Shown here in pieces: positions 24,144 through 35,700 of a stretch of 64,000 bases of DNA (position 1 is its first letter; every line of letters begins with the position of its first letter). The stretch spans positions 8,697,501-8,761,500 of the forward strand of contig NC_092576.1 of the NCBI RefSeq assembly GCF_037975245.1. Reading direction: 5' to 3'. The DNA comes from Apostichopus japonicus (taxonomy: Eukaryota; Echinodermata; Holothuroidea; Aspidochirotida; Stichopodidae). The translations under genes were made by a program, and so were the position numbers. The notes below the pieces were generated by a model, which was not told the DNA's origin, did no database searches, and saw only the letters and a list, made by a program, of their open reading frames with translations.

Positions 24144-25453
24144 CAAAGAATCGTATCAATGATATCTATTGTTATAAGTGAGCTTGAAAACGTAAGATAA
24201 TAGAATGATTTGAATCCGTCTTGAATGAGTATTAATGATACGTAAAGAACGTTTGGAATAAAAATGTAAGGATAAGGAAATTTTTTGAACAGCAAACAGT
24301 GGTAAATTGATTCACTACCTGATAAAGTAACCCTAACTGAAAATTTGTATACACAAAAAACAACCTGTGACTACCAGCACTGGTTATTATCCAGTCCACG
24401 TTAGGAATTCAGATTTGGCAACTAAGCTTTATTTCACCAAATTATTTTACTTACAGATACCAGCTATTCTGAAACGTATGGAGGTTAGGTCCCTATTATT
24501 ACTTATGTGTTTAATACATTGTTTACCCCAAAAAAACATACCATCGACATTATCAAACAGTGTCCAAACGTGCATGGTTGCATAACTCTTTATTATTAGC
24601 TAATATATTCAGTTAAAAAAGAAATTAGAGATAATTCCAAAAATAATAAGGTTCGCAAAAATTGTTATGCAGTCATCAGCTTTAACAATAAGTAGCACAA
24701 TTTTTTTTCAATATTTTTGTTAAACTTTTACATAAAAAAAAAAAAACAAATTAAAAAATTCTCGAAAGATTTCATTAATATACTATCTTAAAAAAAAACG
24801 ATTGCATAGTGTTTGGTTAATAAAACATCATTCATTTTTTAGACAGAATACATATGATGGTAATTATACATATGCTAATTTATTCACATATATAAATATA
24901 TGCAAATATATTATCCATTCAATAAAATCGACAAACATGATTACACCTTTACTTAATGATGAATTGTACACACAGGTTACATAGTTGTTTGAGAAAGAGA
25001 ACCAAACATGGTTGAGGCTTGTGTTAGTTCTTTTAGACTTTTCAAGAATTATTTGAAAGAAATGTTTCCAGACACAATGACTTGCTTCAGGACCTATGAG
25101 AGAAGATTGAGAATATAGAAGATCATAATTCGAAGGCTTGAACAACTAATCGATATGAGAATGAGAATCGATATAACTGTAGGGGGGGGGGGGGAATGAA
25201 ATGTTGTTATAGAAAATATTCTAAGAGCTGCAACAAACAAGGTCAAAATTAAAGCGACTTTTAGCAGAGCAAATGGCTCATCTGTTACAAATATAAACTC
25301 TGGGTGTAAGTGACCTTTTTGTTGAAATGAGTCAATAACTGCCTTCTTACCAATTAACATTAAGATCTAGAGTGATAAATATCTTTGCTACAACCATAAT
25401 AAACACAAGGTTGACACCCATGCTGAGCTTTCTTTGTTCCCTATTTGTGCTAG

Positions 25454-25782
25454 TGTGCGCGATCTCTCGCTATTGTTCTCAAATCCAGACAACCAATTAG
25501 ATCAGCAAGATACGAAAACCTTACAATGGAAAGAAAAGTCGAACCCTCTGCTGATGTTCCACCGGCTCAGTTCAGTATATTTGGATGAATCTTTATTTCA
25601 TTTTGAAATTTAAATTTTTTTAAATTTTATTTGTGAGCAGGTGTAACTACTTTCCTACAAACCTGGTTCGGGGTGATTTAGCTAGTGTCTCTAATTCTGA
25701 CTACATAGAGCTGCCAGCTAATCGCACCCTTACGAAGACGCAAACATGCAAGACAGGTGGTTGCTTCATTGATATGTTAGCT
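25454..25782 (+). pseudogene. Possible cytoplasmic-tail exons of a lost receptor, copy B
   Basis: Candidate exon 25454-25574 has a strong pyrimidine tract and AG before it, reads CARSLAIVLK then RYENLTMERKVEPSAD, and is followed by gtatat. Candidate exon 25641-25782 follows gagcag, reads SNSDYIELPANRTL, and is followed by gtaagt. The tyrosine motifs (YENL, YIEL) look like a signalling tail. The phases of the two do not join directly, so at least one further exon or a different arrangement would be needed. They may be relics of a longer receptor from which the Ig/EGF genes derive. This is a weak call. Confidence 0.3.
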
Positions 25783-25798
25783 GTAAGTTCACTGTCAT

Positions 25799-26570
25799 CA
25801 GCGACAATAAATAGTATCACAATTGTATTAAAACTTGTCAGAAACGATATTATTTTCCCATTCGAAAACAGTGGTGACAATTGTGTAGATGTGAAACGAC
25901 AATATTAACAAAATAATGTTAACAAGCTAATGCTGTGAAATATTCTAACAGAGTTAAGTACAGGAGATCCAAGGCAAAATAAGATTTCAGAAACTACAGA
26001 AAAACTAGCAATATTTGTTTTTTAAAGGCAACTTCTTAAATACCAGCAGATGTTTATTGAAACCTTTCCTTTAGCATTCAGAGGTTTGCTTTGGAATGAT
26101 TAAGAATATATTTTAACTGTCTCATTTTGGGTTTAGTGTAAATCGAGCCAACTTCCCTATTGTTTCTATCCTTAATTAATTACAACTGATTTCTCTAGAA
26201 CTGACCATTCAATGATGGCGACAGATCTCAAAGACTTACTGTTATGTTTCGTCTGGTTCCAAGTATGGAGCAGTGTCTGCATCTTCTAACTTAAACTGAA
26301 AATAAAGCAAAGAAATATTAATAGTCAACTGGTATATGAACATCAAAACCACTAAAAAATATAATTAGGATAGACATTCTAACATTTGTGACATTAACAG
26401 TAGGATCCTGTTCCTATGTGTACAGAACACAGGTAAAAAAAAAAAGAAAAGAAAAACAAATTCAAACACAGCATTCTACATATCACTGGACTACTGGTAA
26501 GGATGTCTTTGGCAGAAAGAGGCAAAGGTCTCATTGTTTTGGTGAAAATTCAGAGAAAACTGTAAAGTGC
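25799..26570. other. Convergent intergenic region
   Basis: Between the plus-strand duplicated segment and the 3' end of the minus-strand MAM gene. A minus-strand AATAAA at 26053-26058 could end the MAM transcript just beyond the minisatellite. A short start-like frame at 26213 (MATDLKDLLLCFVW) resembles a signal peptide but has no good continuation. Confidence 0.4.
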
Positions 26571-28546
26571 ATATGCTAACTTTAAGTTAATATTTCCCTC
26601 ACTGTTAAGTCTACTTACTTTTTGTTTATGTTTTGCTTATTGTTAGTGTATCTGCTAACTCTTAGTTTTTATATTTTTACCTTAGTGTTAAGTGTATCTG
26701 CTAACTGTTAGTTTTTATATTTCCTTAGTGTTAAGTGTATCTGCTAACTTTTAGTTTTTATATTTCCTTAGTGTTAAGTGTATCTGCTAACTCTTAGTTT
26801 TTATATTTTTACCTTAGTGTTAAGTGTATCTGCTAACTGTTAGTTTTTATATTTTCCTTAGTGTTAAGTGTATCTGCTAACGTTTAGTTTTTATATTTCC
26901 TTAGTGTTAAGTGTATCTGCTAACGTTTAGTTTTTATATTTTTACCTTAGTGTTAAGTGTATCTGCTAACTCTTAGTTTTTATATTTCCCTTAGTGTTAA
27001 GTGTATCTGCTAACTCTTAGTTTTTATATTTCCCTTAGTGTTAAGTGTATCTGCTAACTCTTAGTTTTTATATTTCCTTAGTGTTAAGTGTATTTGCTAA
27101 CTTTTAGTTTTTATATTTCCCTTAGTGTTAAGTGTATTTGCTAACTTTTAGTTTTTATATTTCCCTTAGTGTTAAGTGTATCTGCTAACCTTTAGTTCAT
27201 ATTTCCCTTAGTGTTAAGTGTATCTGCTAACTTTAAGTTCATATTTCCCTTAGTGTTAAGTGTATCTGCTAACTTTAAATTTATATTTCCCTTAGTGTGA
27301 AGTGTATCTGCTAACTCTTAGTTTTTATATTTTTACCTTAGTGTTAAGTGTATCTGCTAACTGTTAGTTTTTATATTTTCCTTAGTGTTAAGTGTATCTG
27401 CTAACTTTTAGTTTTTATATTTCCTTAGTGTTAAGTGTATCTGCTAACTCTTAGTTTTTATATTTTCCTTAGTGTTAAGTGTATCTGCTAACTTTTAGTT
27501 TTTATATTTCCTTAGTGTTAAGTGTATCTGCTAACTCTTAGTTTTTATATTTCCCTTAGTGTTAAGTGTATCTGCTAACTCTTAGTTTTTATATTTTTAC
27601 CTTAGTGTTAAGTGTATCTGCTAACTGTTAGTTTTTATATTTTCCTTAGTGTTAAGTGTATCTGCTAACTTTTAGTTTTTATATTTTTACCTTAGTGTTA
27701 AGTGTATCTGCTAACTTTTAGTTTTCATATTTCCTTAGTGTTAAGTGTATCTGCTAACTGTTAGTTTTTATATTTTTACCTTAGTGTTAAGTGTATCTGC
27801 TAACTTTTAGTTCATATTCCCCTTAGTGTTAAGTTTATCTGCTAACTTTAAATTCATATTCCCCTTAGTGTTAAGTTTATCTGCTAACTTTAAGTTCATA
27901 TTTCCCTCAGTGTTAAGTGTATCTGCTAACTTTAAATTCATATTTCCCTTATAGTGTTATGTGTATCTGCTAACTTTAAGTTCATATTTCCCTTAGTGTT
28001 AAGTGTATCTGCTAACTTTAAGTTCATATTTCCCTTAGTGTTAAGTGTATCTGCTAACTTTTAGTTCATATTTCCCTTAGTGTTAAGTGTATCTGCTAAC
28101 TTTAAGTTCATATTTCCCTTAGTGTTAAGTGTATCTGCTAACTTTAAGTTCATATTTCCCTTAGTGTTAAGTGTATCTGCTAACTTTTAGTTCATATTTC
28201 CCTTAGTGTTAAGTTTATCTGCTAACTTTAAGTTCATATTTCCCTTAGTGTTAAGTGTATCTGCTAACTGTTAGTTTTTATATTTCCCTTAGTGTTAAGT
28301 GTATCTGCTAATTTTTAGTTTTTATATTTCCCTTAGTGTTAAATGTATCTGCTAACTTTAAGTTCATATTTCCCTTAGTGTTAAGTGTATCTGCTAACTT
28401 TTAGTTCATATTTCCCTTAGTGTTAAGTGTATCTGCTAACTTTAAGTTCATATTTCCCTTAGTGTTAAGTGTATCTGCTAACTTTTAGTTCATATTTCCC
28501 TTAGTGTTAAGTGTATCTGCTAACTTTAAATTCATATTTCCCTTAC
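26570..28546. repeat. Minisatellite of about 44 units (42-46 bp) that starts inside the last exon of the MAM gene
   Basis: The plus-strand unit is ttagtgttaagtgtatctgc followed by taact and then a T-rich part, in two main forms (ttcatatttccc and tttttatattt). On the minus strand the unit contains aagggaaatatga, the same bases as the last codons and stop of the MAM gene (stop at 28534-28532). The array therefore begins in the coding exon and would form most of the 3' untranslated region. Confidence 0.9.
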
Positions 28547-29713
28547 ATCTGTCATGGGCGTATCGCTGGGTCCATACATCGGGTTGTCAACTCCAGTTAT
28601 AACAGAACCGGATCCGCTGCTGATGAAAGATAAGATTAAAATAAAAGACATGTCACATCTCAACTATAAATCACTTGAAAAATTAAAATGTATATGTATG
28701 TATGTATGTAAACATACATATATTCATGCATACACGCATTCATACAAAATACATAGGTACACCCGAATGCACAAACATATCTACAGTACGTGTATGTATG
28801 TATGTATGTATGTATGCATTCATACACCAATACATCCACACACATACATACATGTCCACATGCAACCCCACCCACACACGCACTCACATACACATATTCA
28901 ATTTAATGCCTATGTATGTATTTTAGATCCTCCTGCAAGCAGGAACTTACAAAGAAGCCTCATTGGCTTATCAAAGCCGCAAGCTGACTGAAGTCAGTCA
29001 CTTAGATTCATATTTAACGTCCATTAAAATGTAAATGAATCAAAAAAAGTGACCACCAACCTGCCCTTTCCTACTCTTTGGCAACAGCAGTAGAGAACTA
29101 TCACAACTACCAGCATTAAGACAATAGCTAGTATCGACGCAATCACAATGATTAACACTGTAAAAGAAGAAAGAACAACTTTAAGACAGCAAAGTGAGGA
29201 CAACAAAGAGAAATGAGTCAGTAACAATAGATTAAATGGGATCGATTAGGACATTATAGTAACATCCGAACATAATGAGGTATAACTCAGCCAGTTTCTA
29301 CATATGATAAATACACAGAAAACTGAATCAGACAACTCAAAAACTTACTCAAACTATTGACAGTCGAACCAGGCTGACTATTAAAATCTGAGCAAATTCA
29401 TTACCAATAAAGACTACATTATATTTTTATATCCAAAGGTGGCGGAAGGGTATTGAATCCCGGCAAGGGGAACAGAGGGAGGGGGGTATAGGTGGTAGAG
29501 TAACTTTGAGGGGCAACTAATAAACAAACCGAGGATACAACTAATATTGGTCAACCCTGTTGCAAGATATTGAAAGACAAAAAAAGAAAGAAAGAAGAGT
29601 CCATTAATTGCACACGGTATGTGTAGTTTCGGCCATAAATTCTTGGATTTATTCATGGTTCTTACCATTATTATTTATCGGTTCGATAGTCGCTTCAGGT
29701 GTTGTTACTTTCC
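28532..29713 (-). CDS. Stalk, transmembrane helix and NPMY tail (29666-29713, 29061-29157, 28532-28619)
   Basis: The stalk exon is [15 protein letters not shown]. The next exon gives a 22-residue hydrophobic helix (starts [10 protein letters not shown], ends VIVL) followed by [10 protein letters not shown]: a cysteine cluster for possible palmitoylation, then basic residues as a stop-transfer signal. The last exon gives [16 protein letters not shown] and ends TDVREI. NPMY fits the NPxY sorting motif of LDL-receptor-type proteins. The acceptor of the last exon is a CAGCAG tandem, so one serine may be included or skipped. If the donor at 29060 is not used, reading continues to a stop at 29024-29026 and gives an alternative tail (VVTFFDSF). 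Confidence 0.88.
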
Positions 29714-32700
29714 CTGCAAAAGAAAAAGAAAAACAGGTTCTTCATTGACACTAATTGATTGAGATTACACCAGCTTTCTATATGTTATTTGATCGATCAA
29801 GCATCTTTGGAGATTATAGTCATCGTAGTCATAATAATGCAATGTTTATTCAACTGTTCATTCAACAACAACAAAAACCCTACCCTACCCCCCCCCAACC
29901 CCCTCTCTCAAAAGAGAATACAAAAAATAAGTGAATAAATGCACACTCCTACTTGAAAGCAACTACCACATTATGTAACAACTGAAGAGATAAAGCTAAG
30001 TTCCATCAGCGGCTAAATTAATATTTATTTAATCTTACAGATTCATGTTATACAATTTTAGTTTTCCTTACTTTGCTAAAATTATGTGAGATCCATAGAC
30101 AAATTAGGAAGCAACATAAAACATTGCTTAAGAAAATCCATACAAAATACTCAAAAACGATTTAGACGCTATCACGAAGAAAGAAAAAAAAAACACCAAA
30201 GTGAAAATTATCATGATTATGAAAACTTGAAAGAGTTTAGTGGGTTCATACCTTCCGTAGGAGTAACTCTTGTAGCTAACGAAAAAAGAACGAAAGTAGT
30301 TTGTGATTTATGAAAATTGTATCCATTTCAGTTTGCTGAATGAGAGAGAGTTACGTTAGATGTATGACGATACTTCAGTATTGTCTTTTCCTTTTCCGAG
30401 ACAAGTGTTACATCTAGCATAGTGTTTCATCACTCTGAAAACAGATGTACTCAATATACATACAGTAGCTTCATTTACATATAAGAATTGGGACTGCCGA
30501 CGTTGTTCAAAGTGTTAGTATCTATTGGTGAGGCAAACTGTCAGTTCAACGCTGTATCTCTTTCCATGGGAAGACGTTCTCAAACAGAAAAATTGCACTG
30601 TTACTTGAGAGCATTATAGTTGGCACTTGTTTCTTTAACATCTATGGAAAGTCCATAATTTCAAGGGCAAACATTTGCTATCCTTTGTACATTAAGAGTT
30701 CCAGAGATGTATCCTTCTGAGAGCCCAGTACATTGACTGTTTCAAGAACATATCCATATCATTGTCATAGTGACCCCAGGGCTACCTATCTGCACGTAAG
30801 TTCAAGGTCCATCATTGCGAAACTGAGTATTCAATTGGTACTTGTTTATTGTTACCAAAAGTAATGGGCTGCATGATTGGATTTGACAAATTTCAAGAAT
30901 GCCTAGCACCACCCTACTAATTCCTGCCTTTGTTACCAGAGATCAATCATTGGATACTTCATAGGTGTTAGCATTCATTTCATACACTGAAGATCCTACC
31001 GAATAAATTGGGAGGATATTGTAAATGCCAATTCACAGTTGATCAGTTGGATTGTGGATGTTTTCCAGTTTGCTGGTAAGCGCCTGCCTTTTCTATTACT
31101 GGTCCATTTTACCACCAATCAATGGACATCTGATTGGCATTTTGGAGGGGTCTTCATGCAGTAGGCTAAGCTTACTTACTTATTGGTGATCTTGTTACTG
31201 CTGGAGGTAAACCAGTTGATGATTCTTCACAATTCGGAGTAAACGAGGTATCGTCCAGCGCAACTACACCATCATCTGATCCGGAACCCTTCATGGCCTC
31301 AATAATGACCTAATTATCAAGTGAGGAATAAAGAATAGATACATCCATTAAACTGAACTAATGAATCATTATTTAAGATATTGCCTCTTATTTCAATTTC
31401 AAAATTATTTCTCCTATGTTTGTGCAAGATTAATACAAAACTAACATTACAGTAAGAAGGTTAAAATATGAAGGACACTAGAAAAACAGCAAGACAGTTA
31501 TCTCAGCTTGTGACCAAGAACCAAGCTTATGCCAAAAGCTTGTGACCAAGGCTGTTACCTCAGCTTGTGACCAAGAACCAAGCTTATGCCAAAAGGAAAT
31601 TAGCTCATTTTCCTTTACTTAGCAAGCTCCGGACTGACAAGCAGCGTGTGGCTTTCCAAGACTGCAACTGCCCATTTTCATCAAATGTAACCAATCACAT
31701 GGAATAAGTTTGCATGTTCCATATCAAGCACTTTTCATTCCAAAAAATTAAAGGGACAGTTGTTGTGTGCCCTTATCAGTTGTACAGTGTAGGGGTTCCA
31801 TAAAGGCCTAAACATGAAATGATGAGTTAAAAACTAATGAAACATACATTAATTGACACCAATGACTAAGTAATAAAATAACGTTACTTACGCCTTAAGG
31901 CAAATAAACTCATTTTCCTTTACTTACCAACAACAATGTAACCATTGAATTATATCAAGGGGAAAAAAGATTGTGGTATCCAGCTGACTGGAAATTGCCT
32001 AACTGTATATAACTGAATTAAATCGACAATCATAATATGGAAAATGGTGAACAGGTGTAGCAGTGTAGATGTGTTCATAAGACAACTACTAACTCATTTT
32101 AGATTTGAAAAGACCAAAATGAAATGACCTACCTCAAACTTGGAATCACTGTTAAGCTCCACCAGTCCTCTAGTCCAAGCATTCCTGTCCACGTCCTCAC
32201 TGCTCCAGACCTCCGTAAGAGCGCCACCAACTGCCGTTCTGGTGAAGATGCTTAACTCGCTGGAGTCGTCACCCAAGAACACAAAGAATCGTAGCTGAGA
32301 GATAAGACGAAGAAAGCGCATGTGATCTAAACCTGGCTGGCTGTGAAGTAATCGACCGTGTCTCAATCGATATTTTTACGGGAAACCAGCTTCGATTACA
32401 AACAAACTGATTGTGATGAAATATTAGAAATTTAAGATATAAGAATGACCAATAGGATTGGGATACCCACTTTGCTACCTACTTACAGATCCGAGTAGCA
32501 GTATGACATCCCACATCTGCCTCTCCTCTGACATGACTGTTTAGAGTAGCAGCTCCCTGGTTAAACTATTAAATCTCACAGAGCAAGGTTTCTCTTAACT
32601 GTTTGGACAGGGTGATGATATAACGGTCAAGCCTGCCTATAGAAAAACAGTCTTCCTCCGATTCGAGCATTTACAATTTGTTACTTGATAGCATAAACTA

Positions 32701-35700
32701 ACCAAAGTACCACCATTAGGATTCATCCTTGAGTGCATCTAATTAGTTGACCAGCCACCTGTATGGTTGTAAACATAAGTGCTCTAATGGCTAGCACTAC
32801 TTTCCTGTGTGTGAAGACAAGTTTGGCTTGACCACTGAAGTAATACACTGTGTGTTTAATCATGAAAATTCATGCAGAGGAGAGTTCAGTATGGCTAGCA
32901 TTACCAACTCCAGGTAGATATTTAATCTCCCATGTTTTTGGCCAAAAACAGGGGTCTCGGGTGGTATTTGCTACAGGCAGGAAAGATGGTAGTGTAGGGT
33001 CGTTCACCTAAACGACCTCTCTATGAAAGCGCTGACATTGATAGCTGGGTTTGTTCACTCCCCTTTAAAGACTTATACTCACATCAACTATCTATCAGTG
33101 GTTCCATCCTAAACGGATTTTCTTAAACCCATCAAAAAATATAGTTGAATGTGAATCCAACACACACTTCTCATTAAATTTAAGATACTTAACAGAGAGG
33201 ATCATTTTAACGAGCAAGAGATTACGATCAAAGAAACTCACAACACAGATGTCTGTAGTTGATGTAGCACTGATAGCATAACTCTTAATCCAAGCTCTGT
33301 TTCCTTGTAAAGAGTTGCTGCTGCTGCCAAGTAACAGAACTTTCCCTACAGAGAAAAAACAAGGGACAAAAAAAAAAAAGCCATCAGAATAAAGTGATTA
33401 AGGTTTGAAGAGTTGAATGGGCACTGAAGATGGTTAAAGGTAGAGTTAGACTTTCTAGGAACTGAATTTAACTGTTCTTGATGTCTTTCTTCTGGTAGAT
33501 CCTTATACGCTTATTATATCATTAATGGGGTTCAACTCAGTTAATACCTGTTGAAATGCAAGCTACTTCTAATGATCAATGCACCCTATTAAATTTAAGG
33601 TATACAAAACACAGAGGAAATAAGCAGTGAGCGTTAGCAAATGAGCAACAAAATAAAATAAAATATAGGGGAAAAAGAAAGAAATAGTTGGAAGCATTGT
33701 CCAGAGGTTAGAGGTATACTTTTGTGTTATTCATGGTGACATTGATACAGTTTTCAAGATAATGAGATTGAAATTATCACTGTTTGTATCAAAAGGTAAA
33801 TAGAAGCAACATATGTGATGTCATAGTTCAAAAAATTGTATATATGAACAAACAAATGCAATATTGTAAAGAATTATGCTTCTCTTTTCACTTGTTAAAA
33901 ACATAATTTTCAGCAGGAACGATGGATTTGAATAACCAAATTTTGCTATCATTATTAACAGAGCATGACTAAATGACTTAAAGCTAACGCCTCGCATCTT
34001 TTCAGTTCTCAGCCACTGTAGTGGTGTAGATATTGTTTCAGTATCACAGAGCTCTTGTTACTTGCAATAATACCAGCAATATTTACCATTAGATGAACCA
34101 GTGGTGTGATCTGTTGGAGGTAAGTCACCAACAACTTGCCTCACCCATTCTCCATCATCCCCGGACATCTGATTCCAACGACACATGCTAGTCTCAAAAT
34201 CACATCTCTGGTACTCGCCTAAAAGAGAAACACCATATGAGCAATGAAAGTGTTTTCACAAAATGTCACAAATCCCCGCCTCTTTCTCATTTTGAAATTC
34301 TCATTGACCAATCACACAGTCTGTAAGATAAATTTCACAGAACAGGAAAGCACAAACCAATTTCAAATTGGAAGCTACTACATTTAAAACTGAAGGAATG
34401 TTTCTATCCTGCTAGCATCGAATCATCAGGTCCTCTTAACTTTTACACATATCAGACCTCCCAGCGGCTCTTCAACAATATACAGGTTTTTTTAAAGGTT
34501 GTAAATGAAAGAATAAAGGTTTCTAAATTATGCTTCACACATGAAAATAAAGGATTTTAAAGGTCCAAAATGTAGTTAACTTGTAACATACTCACCATCT
34601 GTGCCCATTTTTACATCATCTGTGGCCCTTGCTTAAAATACCTAACTTACATTAACTGTTGTTTGTGAGTCTGTTTTGTATCACTGCATGAATCATGCCT
34701 GGCTGTCCACAAAAGCTTAATGGCCAATGGTTACCATGACTGAATACAATATTTCAACTCTAAACCAAAGCTATTAAAAAAAAAATAAGTTAAAATAAAA
34801 ATGAAGGTTTTAAAGACTATTTTTGATAAATAAAGAGCCGTTTTATAAAGGTTTTATGGTTTCACTGGGAGGTGTGACATATCCAATAACCAATTTGGAC
34901 AGTAGCCAGAGAATTGAGGTTGATGACACCTCATTCCTTACCACAGTCAGTTTCATCGGTGTCTGACAGACAGCAGTCTTTACTGAAATCACATTTAGCG
35001 AGAGTGGGATAGCAGTGGCCAGAGTCACACAGTTCCAGGCCGGGTCCTCCAACGCAACCACGATCATAGCTACAAGACTCCAGGCGAATGTCGTCCAGGG
35101 CAAACCCGCCACTCTCAGGGTCCGATTGTTCACTGACAGCTGAAATTATGACCTGGAAGGGACAGAGGTAATTTAGTTTGTTCGAGTAATAATTTAAGGA
35201 TGAGATTATAAGATGGCTGATTGTCCTGACATGCTCAGCTGATAAGACACTAAATCACTTACAAAGGGAGAATCCACCTTACCTTGCACTCAATATTCCA
35301 TATAGTCTGTCGGGAAAGAATTTAGTGTTCAAATTTTGTGCAGCAGTTTCGAAGGCTACAAATTTTATCTCTTAAAAAATTCTTTGGTTCCTATGTAGGA
35401 AGATCCGTTACACATCTTTGGGACTTTGGCAATTAGACAATCTTGCTTAGTATTTTGCGATGTGATGCTGGATAAATTATTCCCTGATAGTGTGTGTTGT
35501 GAGGTTCTAACACAATTATTATGGTTTCTTCTTTCTATAAATTAGAATTATGTACAATTTCAACTAGTACAAGGGTCATGTGCCAGGAGAAACAGGTAGG
35601 TGTAATGTATGTATTTTAGATCCTCCTGCACGCAGGAACTCGCGAAGAAGCCTCATTGGCTTATCAAAGCCGCAAGCTGACCAAAGTCAGTCTCTTAGAT

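Noticed and set aside
26213-26284. Short signal-peptide-like frame MATDLKDLLLCFVW, with upstream bases like those before the gene B start
   Set aside because: Only 24 codons, no donor in the right phase and no following exon. Could be a relic of a third gene copy, but unsupported.
26570-28546. CRISPR-like appearance of a regular repeat array
   Set aside because: Units are contiguous tandem copies with no unique spacers, in a eukaryotic gene context.
28554-28991. 145-codon plus-strand open frame
   Set aside because: Shadow of the minus-strand last exon, continued through a tetranucleotide repeat and SINE sequence.
30086-30313. 75-codon open frame on the plus strand
   Set aside because: In an intron of the MAM gene on the other strand; basic, low-complexity, no recognisable domain.
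34385-34430. Minus-strand ctgatgattc and later gaaac, hammerhead-like
   Set aside because: The sequence between does not form a proper stem II and no stem I is found.
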